64,000 nucleotides of DNA from Ditylenchus dipsaci (taxonomy: Eukaryota > Nematoda > Chromadorea > Rhabditida > Anguinidae). The DNA lies in the NCBI GenBank assembly GCA_004194705.1, contig SADC01000106.1:62001-126000 (forward strand), written 5' to 3'. Below, piece by piece: positions 1 through 10,198 of this stretch (the stretch's first letter is position 1; every line of letters begins with the position of its first letter). Below the pieces are notes generated by a model that saw only the letters and a list, made by a program, of their open reading frames with translations, ran no database searches and was not told the origin of the DNA. Made by a program: the position numbers and the translations under genes.

Positions 1-207
1 CTGACTAGATTCGACCGGTCAACTTTTCAAAAATGTTTTGACGGTCAGAATGATATTTGCGGTTTAAAGGCACTGGAACATTTGTTTTTTTCTACTTTCA
101 ATGGGAAATTAAAAAAATTTCAGGCGGTGCATTTAGTGAAATTAAAAAATCTATGTAGATAGCCAAAAAGGACCCATGATCGAACTAATCACACCCCGTG
201 TTTTCAG

Positions 208-477
208 GCTTTGCGCCTATCCAGCGTAGAGTCAGAGGAGTGCAGCTCTGGTCAAAACTTCCTATCCATGGCCTACCTCATCGAGAACGAGATGTTGCAG
301 GTGTGCCAGGGTCTATTTATAGTCAACCCCGCAGTATTCTCCACCTCCTTTGTCCGGCTAAAAAGAAACTTTTGCTCCAACCTCTACCGTCTCTTGTACC
401 AATTTGGAGGACAGGCTAAAATCCAGGACATTTGCCTGAATTGGTCAGTTAGCTTAAAGTCAATTTTATGTGGTTGA
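208..477 (+). CDS. possible terminal exon of an unidentified gene
   Basis: An open frame begins right after a plausible acceptor (tttTCAG, ending at 207) and runs 89 codons to TGA at 475-477. Codon use is richer in G/C third positions than the flanks, which argues for real coding. The peptide has a hydrophobic stretch followed by NPAVF and then a basic, amphipathic tail (FVRLKRNFCSNLYRLL). That layout resembles TM7 plus helix 8 of a class A GPCR, where NPxxY is the norm. This is a resemblance only; I do not recognise the protein. The upstream part would lie outside the window. It could also be a chance open frame. Confidence 0.35.
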   Translation, partial: ALRLSSVESEECSSGQNFLSMAYLIENEMLQVCQGLFIVNPAVFSTSFVRLKRNFCSNLYRLLYQFGGQAKIQDICLNWSVSLKSILCG

Positions 478-789
478 AATATTTTTTAGAAAGAGCTAGT
501 GCCATCCGGATGCAAGCTTGGAGCTCAAGATTTGTTGCGCCTTTGCAACAGATACCCCCTCCTGTTCACTCTCAAGGCTAGTCAAAAGGACAAATGTGAG
601 TTCACTTACTGCTCTTTTCGAACTCAAAAAATTTGTGAACGTAGAAATGACCAGAATAAAATTTAATGGCTTGTTCACAATAGTCTGAGTTGGAGTCACA
701 GTGGCGTGGCAAGACTTGAGCAATAATTTGACAAATGATTTACATATTTAGCGCCACACGATTTGCACACCCATATAAGCACCTCAATA
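478..789. other. intergenic, no feature seen
   Basis: I see no convincing exon, RNA gene or repeat here; the open frames are short and lack coding character. Confidence 0.4.
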
Positions 790-1340
790 ATTAACTCGCA
801 GGATTTACGACTGTTAGATGAGAGAATGTGAGAATTGAACTGTGGGAAATGCGCTCAAAGTTTTGCGCTGCATGCTTGTATCGTGCAAGATCTGCGCCTG
901 ATGTATTTTCCGCCAATATATGCTCCGCAAATTTTGTGCAGCAAGATTTTCTACTGTTTAATAAGAAACTGTAAGATTTGAACTGCAAGATTTGCGCACG
1001 AAGATTCGTGCCGCAGTTTTTGTACTGAAAGATTTGCGACCCGAGATTTACAATAGGCGAAATTGTAAAGTTTTTCAAAAACAACTGGCAAAATCAGAAT
1101 CCTCGCATTCTTGGAACAAAACCATCAAAAAAGAACTAGCAGGAGCCTTCCAAATCAAGGAAATCAAAGATAAAGAGCAAATCTTGCGTCGCGAATCTTG
1201 CAATGCAAAAAACTGCGGCACAAATATTGCAGTGGAAAAATCTTGCAGTTCATATCTCACAGTCTCTTGCCTAACACATGTAAAACTTGCGGCGCAATTT
1301 TTGCATCGCATATGTTTGCATCGCATATGCCGTCGGGGTA
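790..1340. repeat. stutter-ended inverted repeat, unit like TGCAAGATTTGCG
   Basis: Degenerate copies of a 13-15 bp word (CAAGATTTGCG and variants) fill 860-1050. Their reverse complements (CGCAAATCTTGCG type) fill 1180-1330. The best matched arms are about 955-1052 and 1180-1275, with a spacer around 1060-1180. No transposase is visible. Both open frames here are by-products of the repeat. Confidence 0.6.
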
Positions 1341-1728
1341 TCGGAGTGAACATTAAAATTATTTTTTGTTTATTTTTGTCATATTTTGCTGGAAATCAAC
1401 ACTTTTGAGGCTGCTAAAGAGATAACAAACGTGATAGCTGGAATTTCAGTAAAACTTAGAATAAAAAGCGTTTACAATAACGATTTTTGCAACTCCTATC
1501 CAACTCCGACTATTATGAACAAGCCATAAAAAATTTTAAATGAAAAATGACAGAGACACAGCTTAAAAAAGAAGCGAATATCTACACATTTTTTTAAAGG
1601 TTTTTTACATTTACATCAGGTAGCCCTGCGATTCTAGTTTCTAACGAGGTATTATTTTTCGCAACAACTTTGCAAAATATAACACAAAAAGGTATAAAAA
1701 GTATGAAGCAAATTATCTTTATGACTTA

Positions 1729-3364
1729 CCGTATTTCCTCTAATTAAACCACCGGTGGGTTTATTTTCAACCTTCCACACGGGGTGGGTTTATTAGAGCG
1801 GGTGGGTTAATTAGAGCGGGTGGGTTTATTTTTCAACCTTTAAGCTTTTTAATGATTCCATAGCAGCCGATAAAGCAAATTTTATTCAAATTTTCATGAA
1901 AATATAAAAGATTTCAAATAAAGTTTTATTCAAGGATGTTGGAAAACAAATACAATTTGCAAGTGTGTTGGAAAACAAACAAATAACAAGGATGTTGGAA
2001 GGTATCATCAAAAGGCGTGAAATTTGGGATTTGTAGTCGCTAAGTAGTCGCTGGTCAGCTCGTCGTCGAACCAAATCCTGCCCTTCCAACATAGCTCCAG
2101 CTTGCCTTTGTATTTATCGACAACTGCTTCGGCTTCCCTGTCCATCCGCTTTCTCGGCAGCAGTACGAACGGCTTCATTTTCTTGCCATCGGAGCGCGCA
2201 GTCAGCATCACCGTTATTCTGGCCTTGTCATGCCCCGTCGTCAGAACCGAGACCTATAACAAAACCTTTAGAAAGAACTTGAAAAAATTTAAGTACCTCT
2301 TTTGCGCCTTTCTCATCGATGCATTTGCCACCGGATGGGTCCAAGTGGACTGCGGTTTCGTCCGCTGCGTAGATTCCTTGTAGCTGTAAGAGAAAACACA
2401 AAAATTCTCACGGAATCCTTTCAAAATCTTACATGTTCTTCTGGCGGATTTTGAGACGTAGAGCACGAAGTCGATGATCTTCTGGACGTAGTCACTCGGC
2501 GGTTTCTGGCAGACAGTAGTCAAGACGCGCAGTCGGAAGTTATGTCGCGCTAAGAATTTTATCAGCCACCCTCTGCTTGCCTAAACTCTTTCATATAAAA
2601 AAAGAAAAAGAAACAAAAGAAATAAACCTTAAATCCTTCTTCGACCATTCTGAATTAAACGTTTTGACCACCTGTTGCTGCAGAATCGAATGGGAGATGC
2701 GAAGTTTCTTTGACCTTTGATCCCTCACCCAGATAGCCAGCTGTTTGTCGAGATCCTTGAACGTGAGTGGGCGACCTCCTCCTGGCAACTTTTTCTTGAA
2801 TTTCGCAGCCGGCGAAAATTCTCTGAAAACAGAAAGAAAAGCAATAGATTAAACCAAATAATATGCTTGCTTTATCTGGTGCAACTCCTTTTCCTGCTTA
2901 ACATAACCGATGACGCTGCTTTGATCCACTCCAAACTTCTGTGCGGCCTTGTGATTTGAATCGCTCTTTGCAAAATTAACGACCTTCAGTTTGAACTCTG
3001 CAGTGTAGCACTTGCGTTTTCTCGGCAAGACCATTTTCTCGTTATTGTCATCACAGCCGCTTGAGTAGCTAGTGATAAGTTCCATTGGCGCTGTAAATAA
3101 ATCAATGACTACACCGAAAATGAGCGAGAACGATTCGAGCACAGTGTTTTAAAACTGAACTGTTTTGCTCACGAACAAATTCTCTTTCGTCTCGAGACAA
3201 ATTTCAATACAAATTGATCTGTTTTGTATGAAGATGCAGTTTACACAAAACAGGGGTGGGTTTATTAGGACGGGTGGATTTATTTTTCAACCTAACTCTA
3301 GGGGGTGGGTTCATTAGAGCAGGTGGTTATATTGGAGTAGGTGGTTTAATTAGAGGAAATACGG
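1729..3364 (-). mobile_element. pogo/Tigger-like DNA transposon, internally truncated
   Basis: Both ends carry the same inverted sequence (CCGTATTTCCTCTAATTAAA at the left, its reverse complement ending at 3364) flanked by TA at 1727-1728 and 3365-3366, the target duplication expected for the Tc1/mariner-pogo superfamily. Subterminal GGTGGGTTTATT words repeat several times inside each end. The - strand encodes a CENP-B/pogo-type transposase in several exons (separate entry). The element is about 1.6 kb, short for an autonomous copy, and the catalytic domain is incomplete, so it is probably non-autonomous now. Confidence 0.85.
2008..3034 (-). pseudogene. pogo/Tigger-like transposase, truncated in DDE domain
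   Basis: Reading down from ATG at 3034: exon one encodes a basic start and a Psq/CENP-B-type helix-turn-helix (KRKCYTAEFKLKVVNFA, then HKAAQKFGVDQSSV). After an intron of about 50 nt comes the second DNA-binding helix-turn-helix (LPGGGRPLTFKDLDKQLAIW, about 2630-2822). A further exon holds SRGWLIKFLARHNFRLR (about 2450-2580). The next holds ADETAVHLDP with the first catalytic Asp (about 2300-2383). The last holds VSVLTTGHDKARITVMLTA and a WFDDELTSDYL segment and stops at 2008. The second and third acidic residues of the DDE_1 triad are missing, so the protein should be inactive. Introns are 40-60 nt with GT-AG ends. Confidence 0.8.
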
Positions 3365-3519
3365 TACTTCATACTTTCACCTTTTTATGGTATATTTTGC
3401 AAAGATGTTGCAACAAATACTATCTCGTTAGAAACCAGAATTGCAAGGCTACTTGATGGTGTTGAAATTTTACAAAAATTGTGTAGATATTTGCTTCTTT
3501 GACCAAAGCAAAAAATATG

Positions 3520-3715
3520 TCGCTATTGGGATATACCCCTTCGCCCCCCCCCCCAATAATTTAGGCTTAGCCTCAGACCTAGGGTTAGGCCCTTAGGTCT
3601 TACGCTCAAGGCCTGGCCAGTACTAATATCAGCTTTAAAAAATTTTTTGAATGGTGGTTTTAGGTACCCAAAAAAATTATTGGAAGAGGGTTTATATACC
3701 AGCAGTGTCAAAAGA
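3520..3715. repeat. poly-C/poly-G foldback with TTAGGC-like core
   Basis: Left end has a run of 11 C followed by AATAATTTAGGCTTAGCC. The right end has the inverted AAAATTATTGG and a GAGGG run. The centre contains several TTAGGC/TTAGG words. Same layout as 7854-8163 and 13531-13786. Confidence 0.6.
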
Positions 3716-3719
3716 TTTA

Positions 3720-5025
3720 TCCATGTATTTCATTTAAAATTCAGTTTTAGTTAGTTTGAATTCATCAATTATCGGCCTGAACACCAGTCTGCCCGACTGG
3801 AAAATACTACTAGATTGCGAGAATACGTTAGTTTACTTACTTAGTGTAGTTCAAGCCGAATATAATATACCATCAATTACCTCAATTTCAGTGTTATGGA
3901 GGGCAGTTTGTGTGAGTGTCTGATGTGTGCTTTTTGAACAAATACATGCCTGCACTATAATAACAATATTGTTGTTGTTTGTTGGGCAAAGTCTTAGCTA
4001 TTATTAAAACATGATCTTATAAATTTTATCTCACAATGTGCAAATTATTGTGCTCAAAATTTCTGAATAAATTATTTGTGAAAACAAGTTGGAGAATAAA
4101 AAAATATTAATAAGGCAGGAAATAGATTCGTGACACTAACTTTTGGGACTTTTGATTAAAAAAAAGAACCAGTTACTTTTTTATGCCAATTTTTGTAAAA
4201 ATTTGGCCGAGCCTTTTGTTGCTGTCTATTTTACCAAAAAGTCGAAAATATTCCGATCCCGTAATTTTGTTTTTAAAATCCTAAATACCACAATTTTATA
4301 ATAAGAGCTTGAATACCCATTATTACATTGAAGCTACTTCTTAGTTGAACCAAAAAATTCCATAACAATAAATAGTAACATATGTCCTATTCGCAAAAAA
4401 ACATCTGCCTGAGAAACCCACTAAAATTTGTCCAGCGTATTTAAAAATTTTACTTGTTCGTATTTTTACACCCTTAAACTGGGGCAGAGCAAAAATTAAA
4501 TAATATTGTTGTGGGGAGGGGGACACTCTTTCCTCCGTTGGTTCCGCTTTACTTGTTGGTTATTGCGTTTGATTGCTGCTTCTGTTACTGCAGTAGAGCA
4601 AAAAAAAGAGTGCGAGTGTGTGGGAATTATTTGCGAACTAGACTCTCACTTTATGCAAATCATCCTAAGCTTTTTTCCGCTGCTCGTATAATTTTTATAT
4701 TTTGTTATTTGGGGAAAAAGCAGTTATTTGAGTAAATAGTGTTTAGGATGGTTGGTTGTTAGAGTTTAGGTTGAGTTAATAGGTTAGAATCGAGATATTT
4801 CTTTATCATATGAGTCATTTTCAATTTCGGAAATCAGTTCTTATGGTGGTTCACTATGCTTTCATTGGCATACACAAGAAGTGTGTGGCAATGGAGCGAA
4901 ATCGACTTTTGACGAAGTTTACTCCTATTTATGGGTGCACTACGTTTCACCGTCACCTATTTTCACCGTTCACTATTTTCACCGTTCACTAAATTCACCG
5001 TCAGCATTTTAGGACCGCTTTTTAG
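3720..5025. other. intergenic, no gene recognised
   Basis: About 1.3 kb of AT-rich sequence. Short open frames on both strands lack coding character, and I see no strong inverted repeat. Confidence 0.35.
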
Positions 5026-5029
5026 GTTA

Positions 5030-5290
5030 AAATTTTTCGAAATTTTTAAAAGTTTTGCCACCAAATTGTAGCCCTGAATGTCAGCTACATTTTGGTATTA
5101 CAATTTCTAAAAAAAAAACGAAAAATTTTAGTTCTAAACTATAAAAGACGCTCACCCTGCGTTCTACCGTGATGAAAAAGTGTGAGATTGAACGCCTTCT
5201 AAAGTTTAGTTCTAAATTTTTTTTATTCTTTCAGAATTTGTAGTACCAAAATGTAGCTGACATTCAGAGCTTTTAATTTGATTCGTATGA
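5030..5290. repeat. foldback with GTAGCTGACATTCAG arms
   Basis: GTAGCCCTGAATGTCAGC near 5072 is mirrored by GTAGCTGACATTCAG near 5252, with matching flanks (AATTTCTAAAAA against TTTTTATTCTTTCAG). The same words form the arms of the larger elements at about 40.9-41.8 kb and 51.4-52.3 kb, so this is a dispersed family. Confidence 0.5.
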
Positions 5291-5787
5291 GTTTCCCACT
5301 TTTTCTACTTTTCTAAAGTTGCGTTTTTTTCAATTTCAGTTTCTTGTGGCTGCAAACACGTTTGTCACCATTTTAAGGTGCTCTGGCCTGTTTTGATCCT
5401 GATGCCTAGCTTATGCAAAAAATAGATGAAAAAATGCATAAAAATAAACGAAAAAATGAAATTCAGCAAAGCCACGAATACAAACAATGGAAAATAGAAG
5501 TAATGCTTCTATGCCGTTTTTTCAACATTTTTGGTCAATAGTCTTGTATACTAGAATAACCTAGATTAGAAAGACGTGTGTACGGGCACGAATTTCGGGG
5601 CTCGGCCTACTGAGAGCCCTGCTAAAATCTGTGCCCTACTGGCCCGTGAAGCGTAGTTACTTTTCTGGTCATGCGTAAAAGAAGCTCCGAAAACAGCGTT
5701 AATAAGTAGGCTTGGCCACTGCCCCCCACCCGCTCACAGCTTGCAATTCAAACCTTTGAAATTGCCATGATAAGGAAGAGACAGGGT

Positions 5788-6414
5788 CCTTTAAAGAGGC
5801 AGGAAACTTTATATACGCATCGCCTAGGGTCGAAGGTTCAAATCCCCTGGGTGCACGCTCTATTTATTTTACTCCACTTTTTAGTGAGTTCACTGACTTC
5901 TAGGGGCAAAAGCCATCTAGAAATCGATTGTCACTATTTCCAGCACTGCTTTACTGTTAGCAAAAGCCCTAATTAAGGATTTCACGAAAATGACCATCAG
6001 AATAAAGGATGGAATAGAACTGAACATCGTTGAATGTTTTTTTTTAATTTTCAGCTCTAGCAAAGTATTATCTTTTTTTATGTATGACAGCTCAAATGAA
6101 AGCCTAGAATCCTGGCTACATTTTGGTATATGAAAGGTGCGACTTGTAGAAAAAAGTCAGAAAATATCAATCAAACCAGTCAAAGAAAAACTCCAAAAAC
6201 CATCAATTTTCGGAAATTTAGCCTTTTAGGCTGTAGAAAAGCTGCAGTAACTGTGAAACCATGCGTTGATGATTCGTTGGATAGCCAAGAGTGTAAGGAT
6301 CATTTCGACACCAAACTTTTAAATAAAATGAGATAAAAAAATTCGGGTGTGAACCCAGTGGTAGTCGAACCTGTAAGTTAGGCGATGCGTATATAAACTT
6401 TCCTCCCCCTTTAA
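5788..6414. repeat. TIR element whose ends carry a tRNA B-box-like word
   Basis: Left end CCTTTAAAGAGGCAGGAAAC, then TATATACGCATCGCCTA. The right end is the inverted TAGGCGATGCGTATATA ending in CCCCTTTAAA. Next to the left end lies GGTTCAAATCC, a match to the Pol III B box. The interior (about 6000-6330) is a diverged direct copy of about 16700-17060. A related end lies at about 8499-8560. Confidence 0.6.
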
Positions 6415-6634
6415 AACCTCCTTTTTCAAACACAAAGACATTCTGGTGCAAACAGACAACATAGGTTTAAGGGTTGGAGAAAACGGGGGTTTTTGGCACC
6501 ATAAATTCATATTTTTGCGGGTCGAGGTAGGCTGGCTCGGGCAGTCAACATGTCTGGTGCTGGCCCAGCGAAAGATCGGACACAAAGGGATAATTCAAAA
6601 TAAATTTGTTCTGTGTTGAGAGCTGACTTATCAG

Positions 6635-6856
6635 ACTAACAAGCTTCCTCAAAAAGACCTTTTACCACGCCTTCTAATAGGCTTGAGCCAAGCAGTTCAA
6701 TTATGTACTCAGCATGCACTTTTGCCTCTCTCAACCAGCACCAAAAAAACTAAGAAGTGGAAGGCCCAAAAAACCAAGAGCAGCATCTCCCAGCCAGTCA
6801 ACAAATCCAATCTAAGCAGCAAGAAAAAACTTATGCCCCTCTCCTTGGCACTCTAG
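6635..6856 (+). CDS. possible terminal exon, Lys/Ser-rich tail, unknown gene
   Basis: After a plausible acceptor (cttatCAG, ending 6634) an ATG-less frame runs 73 codons to TAG at 6854-6856. The peptide begins TNKLPQKDLLPRLLIGLSQA and becomes Lys/Ser-rich (STKKTKKWKAQKTKSS, then KSNLSSKKK). The base composition of about 6640-7080 is clearly less AT-rich than the surroundings and free of hairpins, as expected for an exon plus 3' UTR. I recognise no family. No upstream exon could be linked with confidence; the exon at 208-477 is on the same strand but a link is only a guess. Confidence 0.3.
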   Translation, partial: TNKLPQKDLLPRLLIGLSQAVQLCTQHALLPLSTSTKKTKKWKAQKTKSSISQPVNKSNLSSKKKLMPLSLAL

Positions 6857-7318
6857 CAGCATCGCTGCCTAAGAAACATATGTGACCCCTCCTCAATCCC
6901 TGGATCTGGTCCAGCTGCTCCACCCTTGTTTACTCACTTCCAAGTTGCTGTAGTAGTGGGTTGCCCCTTCATTTTAGAATTTATAGAGCATTTCCTGCTG
7001 CCCTTTCTAATGGCTTCCCCGTCTTCAATTGCTGATGTGCTGCTGCCTGCTTTGTTTCAGTCCTTAACTTGTGTCAAGAATAAGTGAGTTGTGAAAAGAG
7101 CAACGACATTCCCTAGCTAGCTAGAGGATATATATACTCTTGGATGATCATATTTTTTTACTTTTTTAATCATGACTTTTTTCGAACAATATATCATTTT
7201 TAGTTATGTTTAAGATGTTCTGCCAGTGCTGTAATTAATTTCATCGAATCCGTCATTTGCCTAGGGTGACTATACTTAATAAATGTCAACATCAGGACTT
7301 GGGAAATCTTTTTAGATG
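6857..7318. other. non-repetitive stretch, possible 3' UTR
   Basis: To about 7080 the sequence is pyrimidine-rich and of higher GC than nearby DNA, with CTGCTGCC words and no clear frame. From 7080 to 7318 it returns to ordinary AT-rich sequence with no feature seen. Confidence 0.3.
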
Positions 7319-7517
7319 ACAATGGTTTTTTTGCGCACAGCGACGTGTCCAAAATTTGAATTGGCGCTGGACAGTTCTCTTTCGTCTTAAACTCTATTCT
7401 TTGGAGTCATTTTTAATTTAAAGAACAGTGAGAGACGAAAAAGAACTGCAATATCCCTCGCCAATCTCCCCAACCCCAACTGTCCCCGCCCGTTTTAGCG
7501 CTGCGCACTAAAACCAT
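7319..7517. repeat. short foldback element
   Basis: ATGGTTTTTTTGCGCACAGCG at the left is mirrored by CGCTGCGCACTAAAACCAT at the right. TCTCTTTCGTCTTAAA and AGACGAAAAAGA match inside. Confidence 0.55.
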
Positions 7518-7853
7518 CTTCCTTTAAATCAGACTTTTAAACAAAAAAATATTTCTGTATTAGACAAATGTGTATAATTGATTGTTAAAAACCCGTATAT
7601 GAATCTAAAAATTAGTGAATTTCCGATAGACCTGGCAATCATGGCTTTAGTAGCTTTTTTAGTACTTTAACTAGTCAATTTTTTGAAATTTGGTTTTCTT
7701 TAAATGTCATTTCCAAATTTTAAATTGACACTGAACCAATTTAGAACACATATTTAAGCCTGTCCTATAAGCCTAGCTCACGTCTAAGGATTTGTCCATA
7801 ATTTAAAAATTTTTAAAAATATGTAAAAGCTGGTGAAAAAAGTAAAATTCAAA

Positions 7854-8163
7854 TGAATATTCGGCGCTACTGTAATATACCCCCCCCCCAAAAACCCTCC
7901 TGTAATATACTCCCCCCCCCCACAATAATATTTAGGCTTAGGAATTAGGCTTAGCCCTTGGCTTCGGACCGTAAGCATTAGGCTCAGGGACAACACGTAA
8001 TAATTTCACCACTTTTCCAAAAAAAAGTATGGTTTTTGGGGTACCTGAAAAATTATTGGGGGGGGGGTATTTACAGTAGCTTTTTTTTGGGGGGGGGGGA
8101 GGTATATGACAGTAGCTTTTTTAGGGGGGGGGGGTTATATGACAGTAGCGTCGAATATTCGAA
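7854..8163. repeat. poly-C/poly-G foldback with TTAGGC-like core
   Basis: Ends GAATATTCGGCGCTACTGT and ACAGTAGCGTCGAATATTC are inverted. Inside are C runs of 9-10 at the left and G runs of 9-10 at the right, repeated two to three times. The centre reads TTTAGGCTTAGGAATTAGGC. It is a longer relative of 3520-3715 and 13531-13786. Confidence 0.75.
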
Positions 8164-8291
8164 ATATTCGTCATTCTGATGTCACTGTCAGTTTCATTGT
8201 CAAAATGGAAACACTGTACTACATGTGGCAAGTTTTTACTCCAATTTTTAATATCCTTTGTAAATTTTAATTAATTATACTGTATTCAGGG

Positions 8292-9149
8292 CACGGCGTG
8301 TCAAACACGTCAAATGACCAAATCGGGCTTGGCGTTCTGTTTTAATGAAAATTCAAAATTATTTTTCATTTTTAAATACCATTGACAAAAATATGCTCAA
8401 AAATATGACAAAAATATTCATAAAACTGGTTTTTTAAATTTTCTATGGATAATTCTCGTCTAAAAAATCTGTTTCAAATTCAATTTCCCCTATTTAAAGG
8501 GAGGACGTACTTTTATACGCATTGTCTAAGTCATAGGTTCAAATCCGCTTGGGTGCATACCCTATTTTTTACCCCATTTTTTCATGTTTTATTTACAAGT
8601 TTGGTGTCAAAATGATCTTTGGTCTCTTGGGTATCCAACAAGACCATCAGCACAGGGTTAAAGAATAATCATGACTATTTTTTCTGATCGTTGTCCATTA
8701 ATTATACCTAAAAAGTGTAAATTTACTAAAACTTGTTCGATCTCCGCATAAAGTGTTCATATGAAAAAACCAAAGATACCAGCAGAAAGCTGGTGAAAAA
8801 TACTACAAAACTGTAGGACAGATTATTTTTTCCGGGAGAAATCACTGAGAACGAGCTATTTAAAGTTGGCGAGCTGACTCTGCCAACCGCCAATTCAAAC
8901 TTCTATTTGTTCAAAATCTTTGAATTTCTGATAAAATTAAGTAAATTTTTTCACCAATCGATAGAGCGATTCCTGGGCAATCCACTGATTTAAAAATAGC
9001 TCATATAGGACACATATAAGCATGAGTTACAAATAAGAATACAAAGTTGAGAAAATATGAGAAAGTTACTACAAATTTAATCGTGTTCAAATTTTTGTCT
9101 TGACTAGAAAAATGTCGATTTGGTGTTTTGACCGATTTGACACGCCGTG
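8292..9149. repeat. TIR element, ends CACGGCGTGTCAAA
   Basis: CACGGCGTGTCAAA followed by GACCAAATCG at the left is mirrored by CGATTTGGTG and TTTGACACGCCGTG at the right, ending 9149. AGGG lies on both sides and may be a short target duplication. The interior includes a B-box-like GGTTCAAATCC at about 8536. No transposase is visible. Confidence 0.65.
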
Positions 9150-9376
9150 AGGGTTCTTCTATGGTTTACAACTCACCTTCTAAAATGAAGAAAAACACAA
9201 ATTCATTTGAATTTGCGGTAAAAGACGGGGATTTTTTGATTATATGAATTTGAAAACATATCGATCTGTTTCTAAAGCTATGTGTCCGATTTTGTACGGA
9301 GAAAAAAATTTGCAGGAAACGATATTATGTATTATTTGTAGCCACAGATTGTTGAATTTTATGCTTGCAAATAATA

Positions 9377-9815
9377 CAGTTGAACCTCGCTATAGTGGCA
9401 CGCCCCAAAAGTTCATTCCCGCCTAAGGTTCAACACTTTTTTTAACCCAATTTTCGAAATATTTTATCGATTCTGTTATGACAGTCTGGTCGCAAATATC
9501 GTAAGGATTCCGATTTTACCGATCGTTTTTTGAAAAGAAAACAAAATTTGGGTTAAAAAAGTGAAACCTCGATATAGTGGCACCTGTTTTCAAAAAAGGG
9601 GTGCCACTATATTGAGGTTTCACTTTTTTAACCCAAATTTTGTTTTCTTTTCAAAAAACGATCGGCAAAATCGGAATCCTTACAGTATTTGCGACCAGAC
9701 TGTCATAACAGAATCGATAAAATATTTCGAAAATTGGGTTAAAAAAAGTGTTGAACTTAGGCGGGAACGAACTTTGGGGGGAGGGAGGGGGTGCCACTAT
9801 AGCGAGGTTCAACTG
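9377..9815. mobile_element. perfect-palindrome pogo/Tigger-type MITE
   Basis: Ends CAGTTGAACCTCGCTATAG and the inverted CTATAGCGAGGTTCAACTG are flanked by TA (9375-9376 and 9816-9817). The whole 439 bp folds on itself about 9595. The centre holds a second, smaller pair with the same kind of end (GTGAAACCTCGATATAGTGG against its complement), so a palindrome sits inside a palindrome. Confidence 0.8.
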
Positions 9816-9885
9816 TACCGTATTCAGTTATATAAACCCCTTCAAAAAAAATTTTATTTCTGACTTTCTCGAGGTTAGTCATGCT

Positions 9886-10072
9886 TCTGTCCCGTTGACT
9901 GTATTTGGTCATTCTGACTAAGAAAAATCAGCTTGAGAAAACTGTAGAATTTCTCGTATATTACACTGAATTCTACAGTTATCTCATGGGTCTTTTTCTA
10001 AGTCAGAATAAGTGAGTAGTCATTCTAGGTCAGAATGACCAAATATAGTCCACGGGACAAAAACATGCCCAA
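9886..10072. repeat. foldback just upstream of the arrestin start exon
   Basis: GACTGTATTTGGTCATTCTGA is mirrored by GAATGACCAAATATAGTC, and GAATTTCTCGTATA flanks a short loop. It lies about 125 bp before the arrestin ATG, where promoter sequence is expected. Confidence 0.5.
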
Positions 10073-10198
10073 CCCCCGAAACTCAGAAATGAAAAAAAAG
10101 TTCATTTGGAGGTGTTTCATATCAACTACTTCTTATGAACTAAATTCAGGCGATTGGCTAAACCTTTCACATTACTTTATTGTTATCCCCATTCCAAA

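Larger units (their letters stand above)
1560..3510. repeat. outer foldback element split by a pogo-like transposon
   Basis: The segment about 1560-1711 is the inverted partner of about 3367-3510: GCAAATATCTACACA and TTTCTAACGAG words occur in mirrored order on both sides. The two arms abut the two ends of the pogo-like element (1729-3364), so that element appears to sit in or near the loop of an older palindrome. Confidence 0.65.

Noticed and set aside
3520..3715. True chromosome end or interstitial telomere
   Set aside because: Only a few scattered TTAGGC words lie inside a defined foldback; there is no tandem run.
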